Shown piece by piece: positions 11,500 to 22,159 of a DNA stretch of 64,000 nt. Origin of the DNA: Alisma plantago-aquatica (taxonomy: Eukaryota > Streptophyta > Magnoliopsida > Alismatales > Alismataceae); NCBI GenBank assembly GCA_963693085.1, contig OY856409.1:659786591-659850590 (forward strand). Reading direction: 5' to 3'. Position 1 is the first letter of the stretch; every line of letters starts with the position of its first letter. A model generated the notes under the pieces. It ran no database searches and was not told the origin of the DNA. It saw only the letters and a list, made by a program, of their open reading frames with translations. The position numbers were made by a program, and so were the translations under genes.

Positions 11500-12301
11500 A
11501 CGAGGGGGGATTTTGTGTGATGAAGATGAATGTCTTCATCCATGTCCTTTAGGAACAAGTCACCCCATTTGTAGATGTCATGGACAATGTAGGGCCCTTC
11601 CTAAATAGGGTTAAACTTGCCCCTGGAATTGGCATTCTAAATTACCTGCAAAACCAAGTCACCTTTTTGAAAATTGTAGAGTCGAACCCTCTTATTGAAT
11701 GTTTTAGATATTCTTGCTTGCTAACATTGTGAATGGTGTTGAGCTTTTATCCTCTGTTCTTCAAGAGTGTTGTAATAGTAAATTCAATCTTGAAGCCATT
11801 CTTCCATGGGAATATTTGCCTCTTGTAGTATGTAAAGTTAAGGGGTCTGGATTTCAACTAGCAAGATTGCTTCCATCCCATATACTAGCGAGTGTGGTGT
11901 GGCTCCTGTAGATGTCCTTATACAAGTGTGGTAGGCCCATAAGGCCATTAGGAGGTGTTTGTTCCAGTTGGAATGAGAGTTGATTATCTTCTTCAAAATA
12001 TGTATCAAGTTTGTGTTGACATGTTTTATGATTGCGTTCATCTGGGGTTGGTAGAGTGGTGTTTGGTGATGTTTGATGCCCAAAGAGCTTAGATAGTCTT
12101 TGACCATCTTGGCGATGAAATTTGTACCTTGTTCTTGAGGAACTTGATGACTTTCTGGGATGATGCATTAGTGATGGACACTACCTCCACCAATTTGGTT
12201 AAGTAGTCAATTACAACTAAAATGAAGCAATTCTTGTTAGATTCCTTAATATTATTTTTCCAGAGCATATCAATTCCTGAAGCTAAAAATGGCCAAGGCA
12301 T
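11500..12301 (-). pseudogene. Tat-type integrase remnant
   Basis: Minus-strand frames read PWPFLASGIDMLWK (first catalytic Asp), FILVVIDYLTKLVE, then after a frame change GTNFIAKMVKDYLSSLG, WNKHLLMALWAYHT, and further down KRVRLYNFQKGDLVLQ and the family-typical end region GKFNPI..GPYIVHDIYKWGDLFL. A short segment that should hold the second catalytic Asp is lost at about 12150, and the Glu position reads as a hydrophobic/basic stretch (QMNAIIKHVN). At least one frameshift and one stop are present, so it cannot be active. Confidence 0.7.
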
Positions 12302-12607
12302 AACCGTTTTGTTGAGTTGATTGGCAGGAAAATGAATGTAGTCACCACATATTCGGTAGGCTCAACATTTGCAGACATATTGACAACAATATGTTTCCAT
12401 GGTGTCCCAATAATACTCCAGGAGTTGTATTTTCTTGGCTAGCATGACTCCATTCATATGTGTTCCACATGATCCTAAGTTGGCCTCCTCCATGAGAGTT
12501 TCTGCATTTGTCTTACCAGTGCCTCGAAGAAGAGTCTGGTTGTGGGATCTGCAATACGTTTTTTCCCCTAGGATATATTGTGTGGTTTGTCATTTGAGAG
12601 CTTGTTG

Positions 12608-13480
12608 TTATCTGCAATTGAGACTTTCAAGAATTCTTTGATTTGATAGATACATCTCGATGTCATGGAACCAAGTCTTTTCTTGGTCATTAGGTGTGTC
12701 ATTGATGATCATGTAATAAGTAGGTTGAGAGAGTGCTTGATCTTCATAAGAGAAGATCTCATCCTTTTGGATGTCGACCCAAGAAGTAGAGATGACATAG
12801 CATAAATAATGTGTTTTTCTCTCTTTTGATGAAGTGGATGAGATGTACTCAAAGTTTTGAGCCAAAGAATCACATATGCTCTTGATATGGAACCAGATTA
12901 TGATGTTGTGTCTTCCTATAGTTATGAACTTGAGATATTAGAAGAAGGGGTCACTATAGACATATAGATGGTGTGCCCCTTGATGTCTGGAGGGACGGAG
13001 TCCTAATATGCAAGCTTCATACTCGGCCAAAATGTTGGTGGTGTTGAACACCATTCGTCTTGAAACTAACATGTGTTCTCCTTGGAGGTTCTAAAGGACT
13101 ACCTTGTTCTGACTATTTTTTAATTTATGACTCCATCAGATAATATTTTCCACATGTCTATGATTGCAAAGGTTTTGTGCATCTGGTGGAGTAATCTTCC
13201 TAATGTTTTAGTCTGGGAACTTGTATTCATGTTTTGCTTCTTCTAGGACTAGGGAGTCTACCAGCTGATTAGAAAAAGCTTATTCTTTGAATGCTTTCAT
13301 TGGAAGATAAATAATATTAAACTCTAACCTCATTACCTGCCATTTAGCATCATCTTCTCAGTGTTGAGAGATTGCATAAATAGTAGAAGGGATCATTCTT
13401 GGAGATTATTTTTAGAAAATACAACTTTAGGTAGTGGTGAAGCTTTTTCATTGCATGTATCAAGTACATGTAATATTTTT
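12608..13480 (-). pseudogene. Tat-type RNase H remnants (two domains) and linker
   Basis: The upstream part (about 13480-13130, minus) reads AMKKLHHYLKLYFLK and a broken SNESIQ-type stretch matching the end of the RT-linked RNase H. The second part (13080-12608) reads VFNTTNILAEYEACILGL, the typical archaeal-type RNase H motif (NxAEYEA), then DSLAQNFEYISS and the linker TWFHDIEMYLSNQRI that precedes the integrase in this lineage. Several stops interrupt both. Confidence 0.6.
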
Positions 13481-13489
13481 CTACTTTAG

Positions 13490-14234
13490 TGTAGCAATCC
13501 TAGGTGTTGTTGAAATTATTCTCATGTGATTTTGCTAACCTCATCAGATTCTATCAAGTCCTATAAGGCATGCTTAAGAACAATTCATGAATCATTATTA
13601 TTCCATTTGGCATGTGAAAGTCACAAAAGGCATTGCCATGGCAGGGTATTTGGTGAAACCCTTAAGGTCGAGAACTTCATTAGGTGCTTGATGTCCAACA
13701 ATATTGTACTAAGGGAATATCACAAGGGAATGAACTTACTTTTTATCTTGGAAGGTACTTCAAAAGATGGAGTTATAGTATCCAACTTTACTTGAGGTGT
13801 CAGGTAGTTCAATGTCAGAGGAGCGCTTGCTACCGCTTGTTGTATAGGTAGTTGAAAAGGTGGTGGTACATTTTTCTCGAGGGCCATGAGTACTTCATTT
13901 TGGGCATGTAATGGGGCTGATAGTTGAGCAACACCATGTGGGTCTATTGTTGTTGGTGTATTGGAGCATGGGCTATCTAATTTGCTAACCTATGAACCAA
14001 CTAAATCTGGATAGTCAGCGATTGTCACTTGTTGCTCCCATAGGAACATGCATTGCCCCTACTATTTAATCTATGGTTTTGTCCTTGGTCAAATTAGGCT
14101 TCCGAGTAGTTGTTTCAAAGGTATATTGTGGCTAGAATGTGATGTTTCTAATATACCCCCTCTTGATGGATTTTTTATCCACAATCCTTCCTATATGTGT
14201 TTTGGGAAGGTGTGTGGCAACTTTGATCACCATG
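13490..14234 (-). other. Linker sequence where RT is expected; RT absent
   Basis: Between the gag fragment and the RNase H remnant there are only about 750 bases. The minus strand gives proline/glutamine-rich text and no RT motif (no FIDD box, no GFIRPS). The short ORFs on the plus strand are not recognisable. This looks like an internal deletion of protease and RT. Confidence 0.5.
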
Positions 14235-14620
14235 TATAGAGCCACTTTATTTGTGGGCTTAAACTCCATCTAGGTAGCCAGATACCTCCATTTTCCTACA
14301 AACTCGAAGAAGCTTTCAGATGGTTTTTATTGTAGTGCCTCCAAGTCATCCTTGGTTGGAACCTTGTCTAGGTTCCAAGCATACTTATCAACAAACTTCT
14401 CGATCATCTTGACCTGAGTGGTGATGGATGACCTATCTTGGTTGTTGTACCATGATAGTGTGGGCCCAATCAGAGTCCTACAATGTAACATATTGAGACT
14501 TTATCATCGTCTTGGACCTCTACCATGTCTAACCACTACTTGATGTGGGTCATGGGGTCCCCTTTCCTAGAGTACTCATGGAACTTGGGCATGTTGAAGT
14601 TCTTTGGTAGAATGGTATTT
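14235..14620 (-). pseudogene. gag: Tat-type gag (capsid) fragment
   Basis: The minus strand reads NFNMPKFHEYSRKGDPMTHI, then GPTLSWYNNQDRSSITTQ, IEKFVDKYAWNLDKVPTKDDLEAL and KPSESFFEFVGKWR. These are the conserved blocks of the retrotransposon gag domain in Tat/Ogre elements (GDPVAHL, GPALRWF, PTREDLE, ESFREYAQRWR). Single stops interrupt it. The segment upstream (to about 15460) is proline/tyrosine-rich, like the poorly conserved gag N-terminus. Confidence 0.6.
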
Positions 14621-16169
14621 GGGAAGTAACAAAGTCACTAATTGTTATCCAATTATCTTTCTTCCCCTCTAAAAGTTTGATCTTTTGTAAGAACTCTACC
14701 AATAAGGGGTCTATAATATAAGACTCTACAATAACATACTCTTAGCGTGTGCCAACCATTGGTATCATTGACAGTATGATTTTTGTTGTAGGATTTATGT
14801 ATATGGGTGGTAGAAATCTATACCCTCATCTTGTATACATGTTGTTCTAGGAATAGGGTGGTGGATATAGAGAATGTAGGCTAGGAATGGGTCCTCGTCC
14901 ATTCAGGTGTTGTGGTTGAATCTTCATTATAGTGTTGGCCATTTCGGCCTCTTTAAGATTTACTTTTGTGGATGATACCTCAACCTATTTCCTTTTCTCT
15001 TCAGTTCCTCCTCCAGGACTCAAGACGGATGTCACTACCTCATGAGTTATTGGGATTGCCCCATCATTCACAAATGGTGGACCCTGGTAGGGCCCTGGGT
15101 GAAATGATTTTGGTTGAGGTGGGTGGAAACCCCACCTGTTGTACAAGAGGAATGGATACACATCTCCTTATTTGGTGTATCCTAGATAATTCCACTCTCA
15201 TATGTATCATGAGCTTGGTGGAGGTGTAAAGATTATGTTAGTCAACATCTCTGGCAAGCATTATTGAGGACCTTCGTGAGAGACATGCATCTCTAGCATC
15301 TCAATGGCCTCTTTGTGCTTTTCACCTCACACATGTTTATCTTTCTGGTTGTGGTTAGCATCACCCTTTGTGATGCCATAAGATTAGCCTTCCATACTGC
15401 TACCCTCATCCATCTGAATTGATTTTGCATGACCGGACGAAGTATGGGCTTATTGACCTTCCTATGATGTCGTGAAAATCACATTAGTAGGATTTCGAAG
15501 TAGGATGTAACATTGTATGAAAATGCTATCTGTATTTGAGGACAAGTCCACCACACACACTATATCAATCTAGTAGTTCCAAAGACTTCCCTTTATGCCT
15601 AAGAAGTTTATAGAAAAAAAATACAATGTCCTAATGAAAGATACATGCAATAATCTCTTTTCTTTTCTATCCTTTCTAGGTGATGGTACACGCCCCTAGC
15701 TTAGGTAGATTAAGGAGTTCATTCTTCTTTGATGTGAGATTTATTTGCCAATGTCATGTGATGCAACCCTATTTTAGAGCTCCATCTTGTGTCTTTTTGC
15801 ATCTTAATCACATCTAAACATTTTAGAATGCAAGTTAATTCCCGTAATGTGTGGTTTCATATCAAATGCACTTATGGACACTTTTTTCATGTATTTTAGG
15901 CACTCGGACCACGCCTTGGATGGACGGAAGAGAATTAAGGTGTTTTAGGATTCCTCCACCCATGGAGGGGTCCAAAGAAGGCTCTAAAGCTCCCCCAACA
16001 TACCCCCACTAGCAAAGAGTTGATATGAACCAAAGAAGTACATGATGATCCAAGTTTGATGCTCAAAGTGCAAGCAAAGCCCCCAGCATGACTGTGGTGA
16101 CAAGGAACAACCATGTTGTAAATGCCAAAAATCATAGGTTGATGCAAGAATTGATAAGATACAACAAAC

Positions 16170-16490
16170 TCAACAAAACGGTCGTGCTAGCTAGCAAAAC
16201 CATTCCAAAGAGCCTCCAAAATAGTCGTGCCAACCAGTACGGTCATGTTGCCAAAGATCAAAATGGATATATTGAAGAGAGTGACATCCATCCAACTCGC
16301 CCACCATGGTCGTGCTACCTTGCACGACCGTTCTACCTAGCCCCCACCACGACCATGTTGCCCAACATGGCTATGCCACCAACCTCCATTTTCCCAATTT
16401 CAACCTATCATTTTCCACTTTCTCAAAATGCTCATTCCCACTTAGTATGTCTGTGCTACTCCTACCTACCATGACCATACTTCCTAGCAT
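16170..16490. repeat. Decayed dyad array in left Athila-type LTR
   Basis: Motifs such as AACGGTCGTGC, CCATGGTCGTGC, GCACGACCGTTC, CCACGACCATG and CCATGACCAT correspond to the CACGGCCGTG array of 1445-1832, with CpG sites largely turned into TpG or CpA. Confidence 0.65.
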
Positions 16491-16573
16491 AGCTGTTCTG
16501 CCACCCAAAACACTACTTCTTTTGCACTGTTCTACCCAAACTACCCCACTTAACCTAGTGCTTCTCCACCACC

Positions 16574-16581
16574 TATATATA
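16574..16581 (+). promoter_or_regulatory. TATA box of left Athila-type LTR
   Basis: TATATATA in the conserved context 'ccacctatatatactaggg', same relative place as in the other two copies. Confidence 0.6.
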
Positions 16582-19500
16582 CTAGGGTGGCAGTTGTAGC
16601 ATAAAGGTTAGCCACCTATAACTCCCTAGCATTCATTTGTACTTCCGTTAGCATTGAATGAGCTCTCATCTACCCCCATCCACACCAACTCCATTTCCAC
16701 CTTCCTCCACACCAAAACACTAATTTTCTAGGATTTCCACCACAAAACCTCACCTCTGCATGCCATCTACCTACTTTGGAGGGAGGTGCTTGAGCTCATT
16801 CAACTAGGACGTGAAGAAAGGAGGAGCTTCCATGAGATTCCATGGCCATCTTATACTTTCTCCTTTATCTTTTTCTATTTTCTTTGGGCATTTGTAGCTA
16901 AGCCCACTTCATGGGCTATTTGGGGGATTAAATGTCACTTTGATACAATGTTGGGGGATATAACGTGTAAAGGACATAAATTCATTCTATGATGATTGTA
17001 TCTTGCTTCTATCTTGTTTCCCATTATTTTACTTATGATTTATGATTCTAAACATGGATTACTTGTTGTTTGATGCTTGAAAACACCTAGATTCTAGGGG
17101 GCGGAATTGTATGTGGCTATCTTAGAAATTTCTCCAACTACTAGATCCCTAGATAGAACCCTATCTTCCTATACAAAAATCTCTTCTCCTACAACTAGGT
17201 GTGATATCTAAGTAGCTAGTGTAAGAGTGATTAGTATAATTGCCTAGAGTTTTCTAAAAGCTAGACAATTAGTAACATGAGGTGAAACATCCTTATATCT
17301 ACTCCCCTTTCCTACCCTTGTCTCTCAATTGCCCTAATAACACTTACCCTAGGAACCTAGACTTCCCTAGTCCTATTAGAATTAAACCTAATCCCTATTT
17401 CAAATGAGCCTCGTAAGGTTTGATGGGGGTGTGCAAGGGTGTAGTTCCCCTACACACACTCCATACCACCCATGTCCAACTAGTAGCTTAGGGTAACTGA
17501 AATAACACTTATTTTGTTATTTTGTTTGGAAATCTAGAATGAAAAGATAGGATTTGCATGTTGTATCACCCCTTGTTTTGGATTTATGTGACATTCTGCC
17601 AAATGACCCACTCTTCCCATAACTTGTTTAAAACCTTAACTTGGTTTCTTGCTAGTTCATGCTTGCTTAGTTACTTAGTTTAATTACTTCTTAGTCAAAT
17701 ACCTTGTTCTTGGTAGTTAATTCTTGTTAGGGTATCTAATGATTTTTTGTTCTTGATTAATCTAGTAAGTAGTAATTTATGTCTATAATCACTTTAATGC
17801 CTTAATTGCCAATCTAGTGTAATCTTGTGCTCTTGCTTAAGTAGTTGCTTTCTTTGTTAATTAGAATTTCTTATTTAGGGCTAAAATAGGGCTTGCTTGT
17901 CTTGCTGGTCTTACTTCCTCTCTTTTTTAATTGCTTGCATCCTTGTGTAATCAACCCCAAATAAAGAGTAAACCCTAAAAAAATCTAATCTATGCATTAG
18001 GAACATAGCTCGTGCTAACTAAGCTCTAGTTCCCCCCTCTCCCTACAGATTGACCCTTATCTTTCCCCTTTCCTATACTATAACATGACCTTGTGTTCTT
18101 GCGGATGAAGTGTGATTGGTCTAAGTGAGTGTGTTCGACCAGGTCTTTATAAATTTCAAAAGATCCAAGTGTGTTTGATCCCTAGAGTCGCATCTAATCT
18201 AACTCAACTAGTTAGGTGTAACCTAAGGCAAGGAAAAAAAATGCAGCAAGTCGTCTAAAATCTTGGTGTGTTTTTTCATTGCCTTGGGTTACACCTAACC
18301 ATTTGAGTTAGATTAGATGTGACTCTAGGGCTTGAACAAACTTGGATCTTTTGAAATTTGTAAGGACCTAGTCTAAAACACTCACATAGACTAACCACAC
18401 TTCACCCGCAAGTGCACACGGTCATGTTATAGTATAGGAAAGGGGCAAGATAAGTGTTGAACCGTAGGGAGAGATGGGACACTAGAGCTTAGTTAGCATG
18501 ATCTATGTTCCTAAAGAGGAGATCAGGGTTTTTAGGGTTTAATCTTGATTTGGGGTCAATTACACTAAGATGCAAGCAATTAAACAAGAGAGGAAGTAAG
18601 ACAATCAAGACAAGCAAACCCTACTTTAGACCTAAATAAGAAATTCTTATTAACAAAGGAAGAACCACTTAAGCAAGAGCACAAGATTACATTAGACTGT
18701 AATTAAGGCACTAAATCAATTATAGACTTAAATTACTACTAACTATATTAAACAGGCACAAAGAAGCACTAGATACCCTATCAAGAATTTACTACCAAGG
18801 ACAAGGAAATTGACTAAGAAGTAATTCATCTTAGCAAGCATGAACTAGCAAGAAAGTCAATTAAGATTTTAAATAAGTTATGGGAAGAGTGGGCCATTTG
18901 GGGAATGTCACATGAATCCAAGTCAATGGGTGATATAACATGGAAATCCTATCTTTTCATTCTTGATTTCCAAATCAAAAAACAAGATAAGTGTTGTTTT
19001 AGTTACCCTAAGCTACTAGTTGTACATGGGTGGTATGGAGTGTTTGTAGGGGAACTACACCCTTGCACACCACATCCAAACTTACAAGGCTCAATTGAAC
19101 TAGGGCTTAGGTGTAATTCCAATAGGACTAGGAAAGTCTAGGTTTCTAGGGTAAGTGTTATTAGGGTAATTGAGAGCCATGGTTGGAAGGGGGAGTAGAG
19201 ATGAGGGTGTTTCACCTCATGTTGCTCACCATCTAGCCTTTAGAAAACTCTAGTTAATTATACTAATCACTTTTACACTAGATACTTCAATCTCACACCT
19301 AGTTGTAGGAGAAGAAATTTGTATATAGGAAGAAAGGGTGCTATCTAGGGATTGACTACTTGGACCAAGGAGCATTTCCTAAGATAGCCACATACAATTC
19401 GTTTTCTCCTAGAATCTTGGTGTTTTCAAGCATCAGACAACAAGCAATCCATTTTTAGAAGCATAAATCACAAGTAGAATAATGGGAAATAAGACAGAAG

Positions 19501-19902
19501 AAAGAGAAAATCATCATAGAATGAAATATTTTTGTTACAAGTTATACTCCCCCAACATAGTATCAATGTGACATTTAATCCCCAAATAGCCCATCAAGGT
19601 GGCTTAGCTACACATGCTCAAACAAAATAGCAAAAGTGAAATGAGAAATAAGAAGTTGGTCATGGAATATCATGGAAGATCCCCTTTCTTCGCCTCCTAG
19701 ATGAAGTAGCTTGAGAACCTCCCTCTAAAGTAGGCAGATGGCATGGAAAGGCGAGGTTTTGTGGTGGAAATTCTAGAAAACTAAGGTTTTGAGGTGGAAG
19801 AAGGTGGAAATGGAGTGGGTGCTATTCGATGCTAAGGGAAGTAGAAATGAATGCTAGGGGATTGTAGAGTGACTAACCATTGTGTTATAGCCACCAATGT
19901 AG

Positions 19903-19910
19903 TATATATA
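19903..19910 (-). promoter_or_regulatory. TATA box of right Athila-type LTR
   Basis: TATATATA in the context 'gtagtatatataggtggtgg', mirrored with the left arm. Confidence 0.6.
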
Positions 19911-19984
19911 GGTGGTGGGAAGCACTAGGTTAAATGGGGGTAGTTTGGGTAGAACAATGCAGAAAAAGTAGGATTTTTAGTGGC

Positions 19985-20290
19985 AAAACGGTCATGGTGG
20001 GTAAGAGGTAGCATGGTCGTACTGAGAGGGAATCACCAGTTAGAGGAAGTGGAAAATGATAGGTCAAAATTGGGAAAATGGAGGCTGGTGGCATGGCCGT
20101 TCTTGGTAGCACACTATGGTGGGGGCTAGGTAGAATGGTCGTGTTGTGTAGCATGGCCGTGGTGGGCGTGTTGGATGGAGATCGTTCTCTTCACTACACT
20201 CATTTTTATCGTTTGCACCATGACTGTGCTAGCTGGCAAGGCCGTTGTAGAGGCTCTTTGGAATGGTCATGCTTTTTAGCATGAACATTT
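19985..20290. repeat. Decayed dyad array in right Athila-type LTR
   Basis: Degenerate copies such as AACGGTCATGG, GCATGGTCGTAC, GCATGGCCGTTC, AATGGTCGTG, GCATGGCCGTGG and CAAGGCCGTTG; CpG mostly lost, as in the left arm. Confidence 0.65.
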
Positions 20291-20760
20291 TTCTAAGGTT
20301 GTTGCAGCTTGTCAATTCTTGCATCAACATGTGATTTTTGACATTTGCATCACGACAGTTCCATGTCACCACAATTGTACTGGGTGTTTTTCTTGCACTT
20401 TGAGCATCAAACTTGGATCTTCATGGACACCTTTGCTTCATCTCGACCCTTGGCTACTACGGGTAGGTTGGAGGAGCTTTAGGACTTTCTTTGGACCCCT
20501 TATGTGTGGAGGAATCCTAAAACACCTTCCTACTCGCCCCAAGGCATGGTCCAAGTACCTAAAAACATGTCATGTACATAAGTGCATTTGATATGAAAGT
20601 GTGCATTAGGGGAACTAACTTGAATTCTAATATGTTTAGATGTAATTAAGATGGGAAACAAAAAAGGTGTGATTAAGATGCAAAAATACACAATATGGAG
20701 CCCTAAAATGGGGCTGCATCACCACCCCAAACTTAAAACATACTTGCCCTCGAGTATGTT

Positions 20761-22159
20761 CCAACTTAATCTCTCTTTTTCTTTCACAACCAAGAATGAT
20801 AAATGCATTGCTATAGATGGTTATTGACTAAATGGTCTCAATAGAGACTAAGTACATGCGCTCCACCTCTCTCCTCTCCACTTTCACAACTAATCATGAA
20901 AAGAGCATTGTGCACACAAACTTCAATTATAGGGCATAAAACACACAATCAATACATATGGGTTTCATGTAGCTCTAGGTAAACTATTTTATGGTGGTGA
21001 TAATCAATGATGACTAGAAGTGTTGTTTCACTTTCATGCATTCAATTTTATACTTCAAATCACACTTTGTGACCCACATGACTGCGGAAAAAGGGTGAAG
21101 TGAGATAGGTTTGATATTTCCTAGATCAATGGGTATGGAAATAGAAGAAAGGGTTGTGGTAAAAGTTTGGAGTGCTATTACACAACACCACACATATTTT
21201 CTTTATTTAGATGTTATTCCATAGGAGCATCTTTTATTTTATTTTTCTTTGCCCTTGGTGTAGATAGGGCATATGGTGGTGAGAGTAAAGTGGGGAGATA
21301 TAGATATGGCCACCCCAAAGTTTTAGAGGTGGCCAAGGATGAATATGAACACTTTGGCATCTTTTCATGAGGTGGAGAGGTAAGAAGACGAAGAAAGAAA
21401 AATTAGGTCAAAGGGGGGTAACTAGTATGGCTTTTGACATAATATCTCCTATATGAAAATTATTCCAACACTTCATCAAATAATGTCACACCACATGAAT
21501 GACATGTATGAAAATCACACTTCTATCATGAGATTCCAAAAACCGTAAGTGTTCAGAGCTTGCTCAAATCACAATTCAACAAAACCATTCACAAACACAA
21601 GAGAAGTGATTCATGTATAGAAAGTCAACAATTAAAATGATTTAGTAATAGAACATAGGAATGCATCATGTATTCATATTAATTTCAAGATTTTCAATTC
21701 AAAAAGTGGAGATTAAGTCAAAACAAGATTTTAGGAAAGAAGTTCCAAATTTGGGGAATATTGGCCAAAATGGATCCAATTTGCACTTAATCACATATAA
21801 ACTATCTTTAGGGAATAGAAAGCATAAAGCAACAAATTCTAGCAAAAACATACAAAATCACCAAAAATCTACATGAAAAGAATGCATGGAAGGAAAAGAT
21901 TTTTTTTTGAAAAATTACGCAAAATGCATGAAATTGAATTACATAATATGCACGTATGAAAACAAAAATAACTCTATGCTAGATAGGGAAATTTCATCAC
22001 AAAATGGGTCGGATAAAGTGAAACAGGTGTAATCAAAATAAGCTGAGGAAAAAGGGCATACTTCCCTACCACCCCCAAACTTTTGAATCATGTTGTCGTC
22101 AACATGACACTAAAGTCTAGGGATGATAGGGTAGATGAGCATGGTCCCAGTGGATCCTG
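20761..22159. other. AT-rich 3' internal stretch of element D, no gene seen
   Basis: About 1.4 kb of low-complexity, A/T-rich sequence on both strands with only short ORFs (for example 21167-21370 and 21661-21876 plus) that show no family features. By position it is the non-coding part between the env-like ORF region and the 3' LTR. Confidence 0.4.

Larger units (their letters stand above)
11179..15758 (-). mobile_element. Element C: decayed Tat/Ogre-type gypsy internal region
   Basis: On the minus strand, from high to low coordinates: a proline-rich gag leader (about 15460-14700), a gag capsid fragment (14620-14235), a linker, an RNase H remnant (13480-13130), a second RNase H-like domain with linker (13080-12608), and an integrase with C-terminal module (12301-11500). 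The presence of two RNase H regions and the linker between the second one and the integrase are marks of the Tat lineage. RT is missing. Reading frames are broken throughout. Neither LTR is visible: LTR A ends where C's 3' region begins and an Athila-type LTR begins where C's 5' leader ends. Confidence 0.7.
15759..18240 (+). mobile_element. Athila-type LTR, left arm
   Basis: LTR in plus orientation, same family as 1-2158. It starts TGATGCAACCC at 15759, carries a decayed dyad array (about 16170-16490), a TATA box at 16574 and an AT-rich transcribed part to 18240. Its inner end is not exactly defined: 'gaaaaaa' is the last sequence shared with the other arm. No internal region is attached, so it is a solo LTR or the remnant of an element truncated at the centre. 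Confidence 0.7.
15759..20721. repeat. ~5 kb imperfect palindrome of two Athila-type LTRs, tail to tail
   Basis: Left arm 15759-18240 (plus) and right arm 18271-20721 (minus) are copies of one LTR. Outer ends both read TGATGCA(A/G)CCC. Near the centre, 'ctaactcaactagttaggtg' (18197-18216) faces 'cacctaaccatttgagttag' (18293-18312). About 30 bases (18241-18270) separate the arms. Both TATA boxes and both dyad arrays appear at mirrored positions. The arms have diverged by substitutions and small indels, so the palindrome is old. Confidence 0.85.
18271..20721 (-). mobile_element. Athila-type LTR, right arm: 3' LTR of element D
   Basis: LTR on the minus strand starting TGATGCAGCCC at 20721. Directly upstream on that strand (20722-20760) is 'ctcgagggcaagtatg...aagtttggggtgg', the PPT-like end of Athila/Tat internal regions, so this is the 3' LTR of element D. 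TATA box at 19903-19910 (minus), decayed dyad array at about 19985-20290. The minus-strand ORF at 19930-20154 is only the repeat array translated. Confidence 0.75.

Noticed and set aside
13526..13795. Plus-strand 89-codon ORF in element C
   Set aside because: No family features and it lies opposite the decayed Tat-type internal region.
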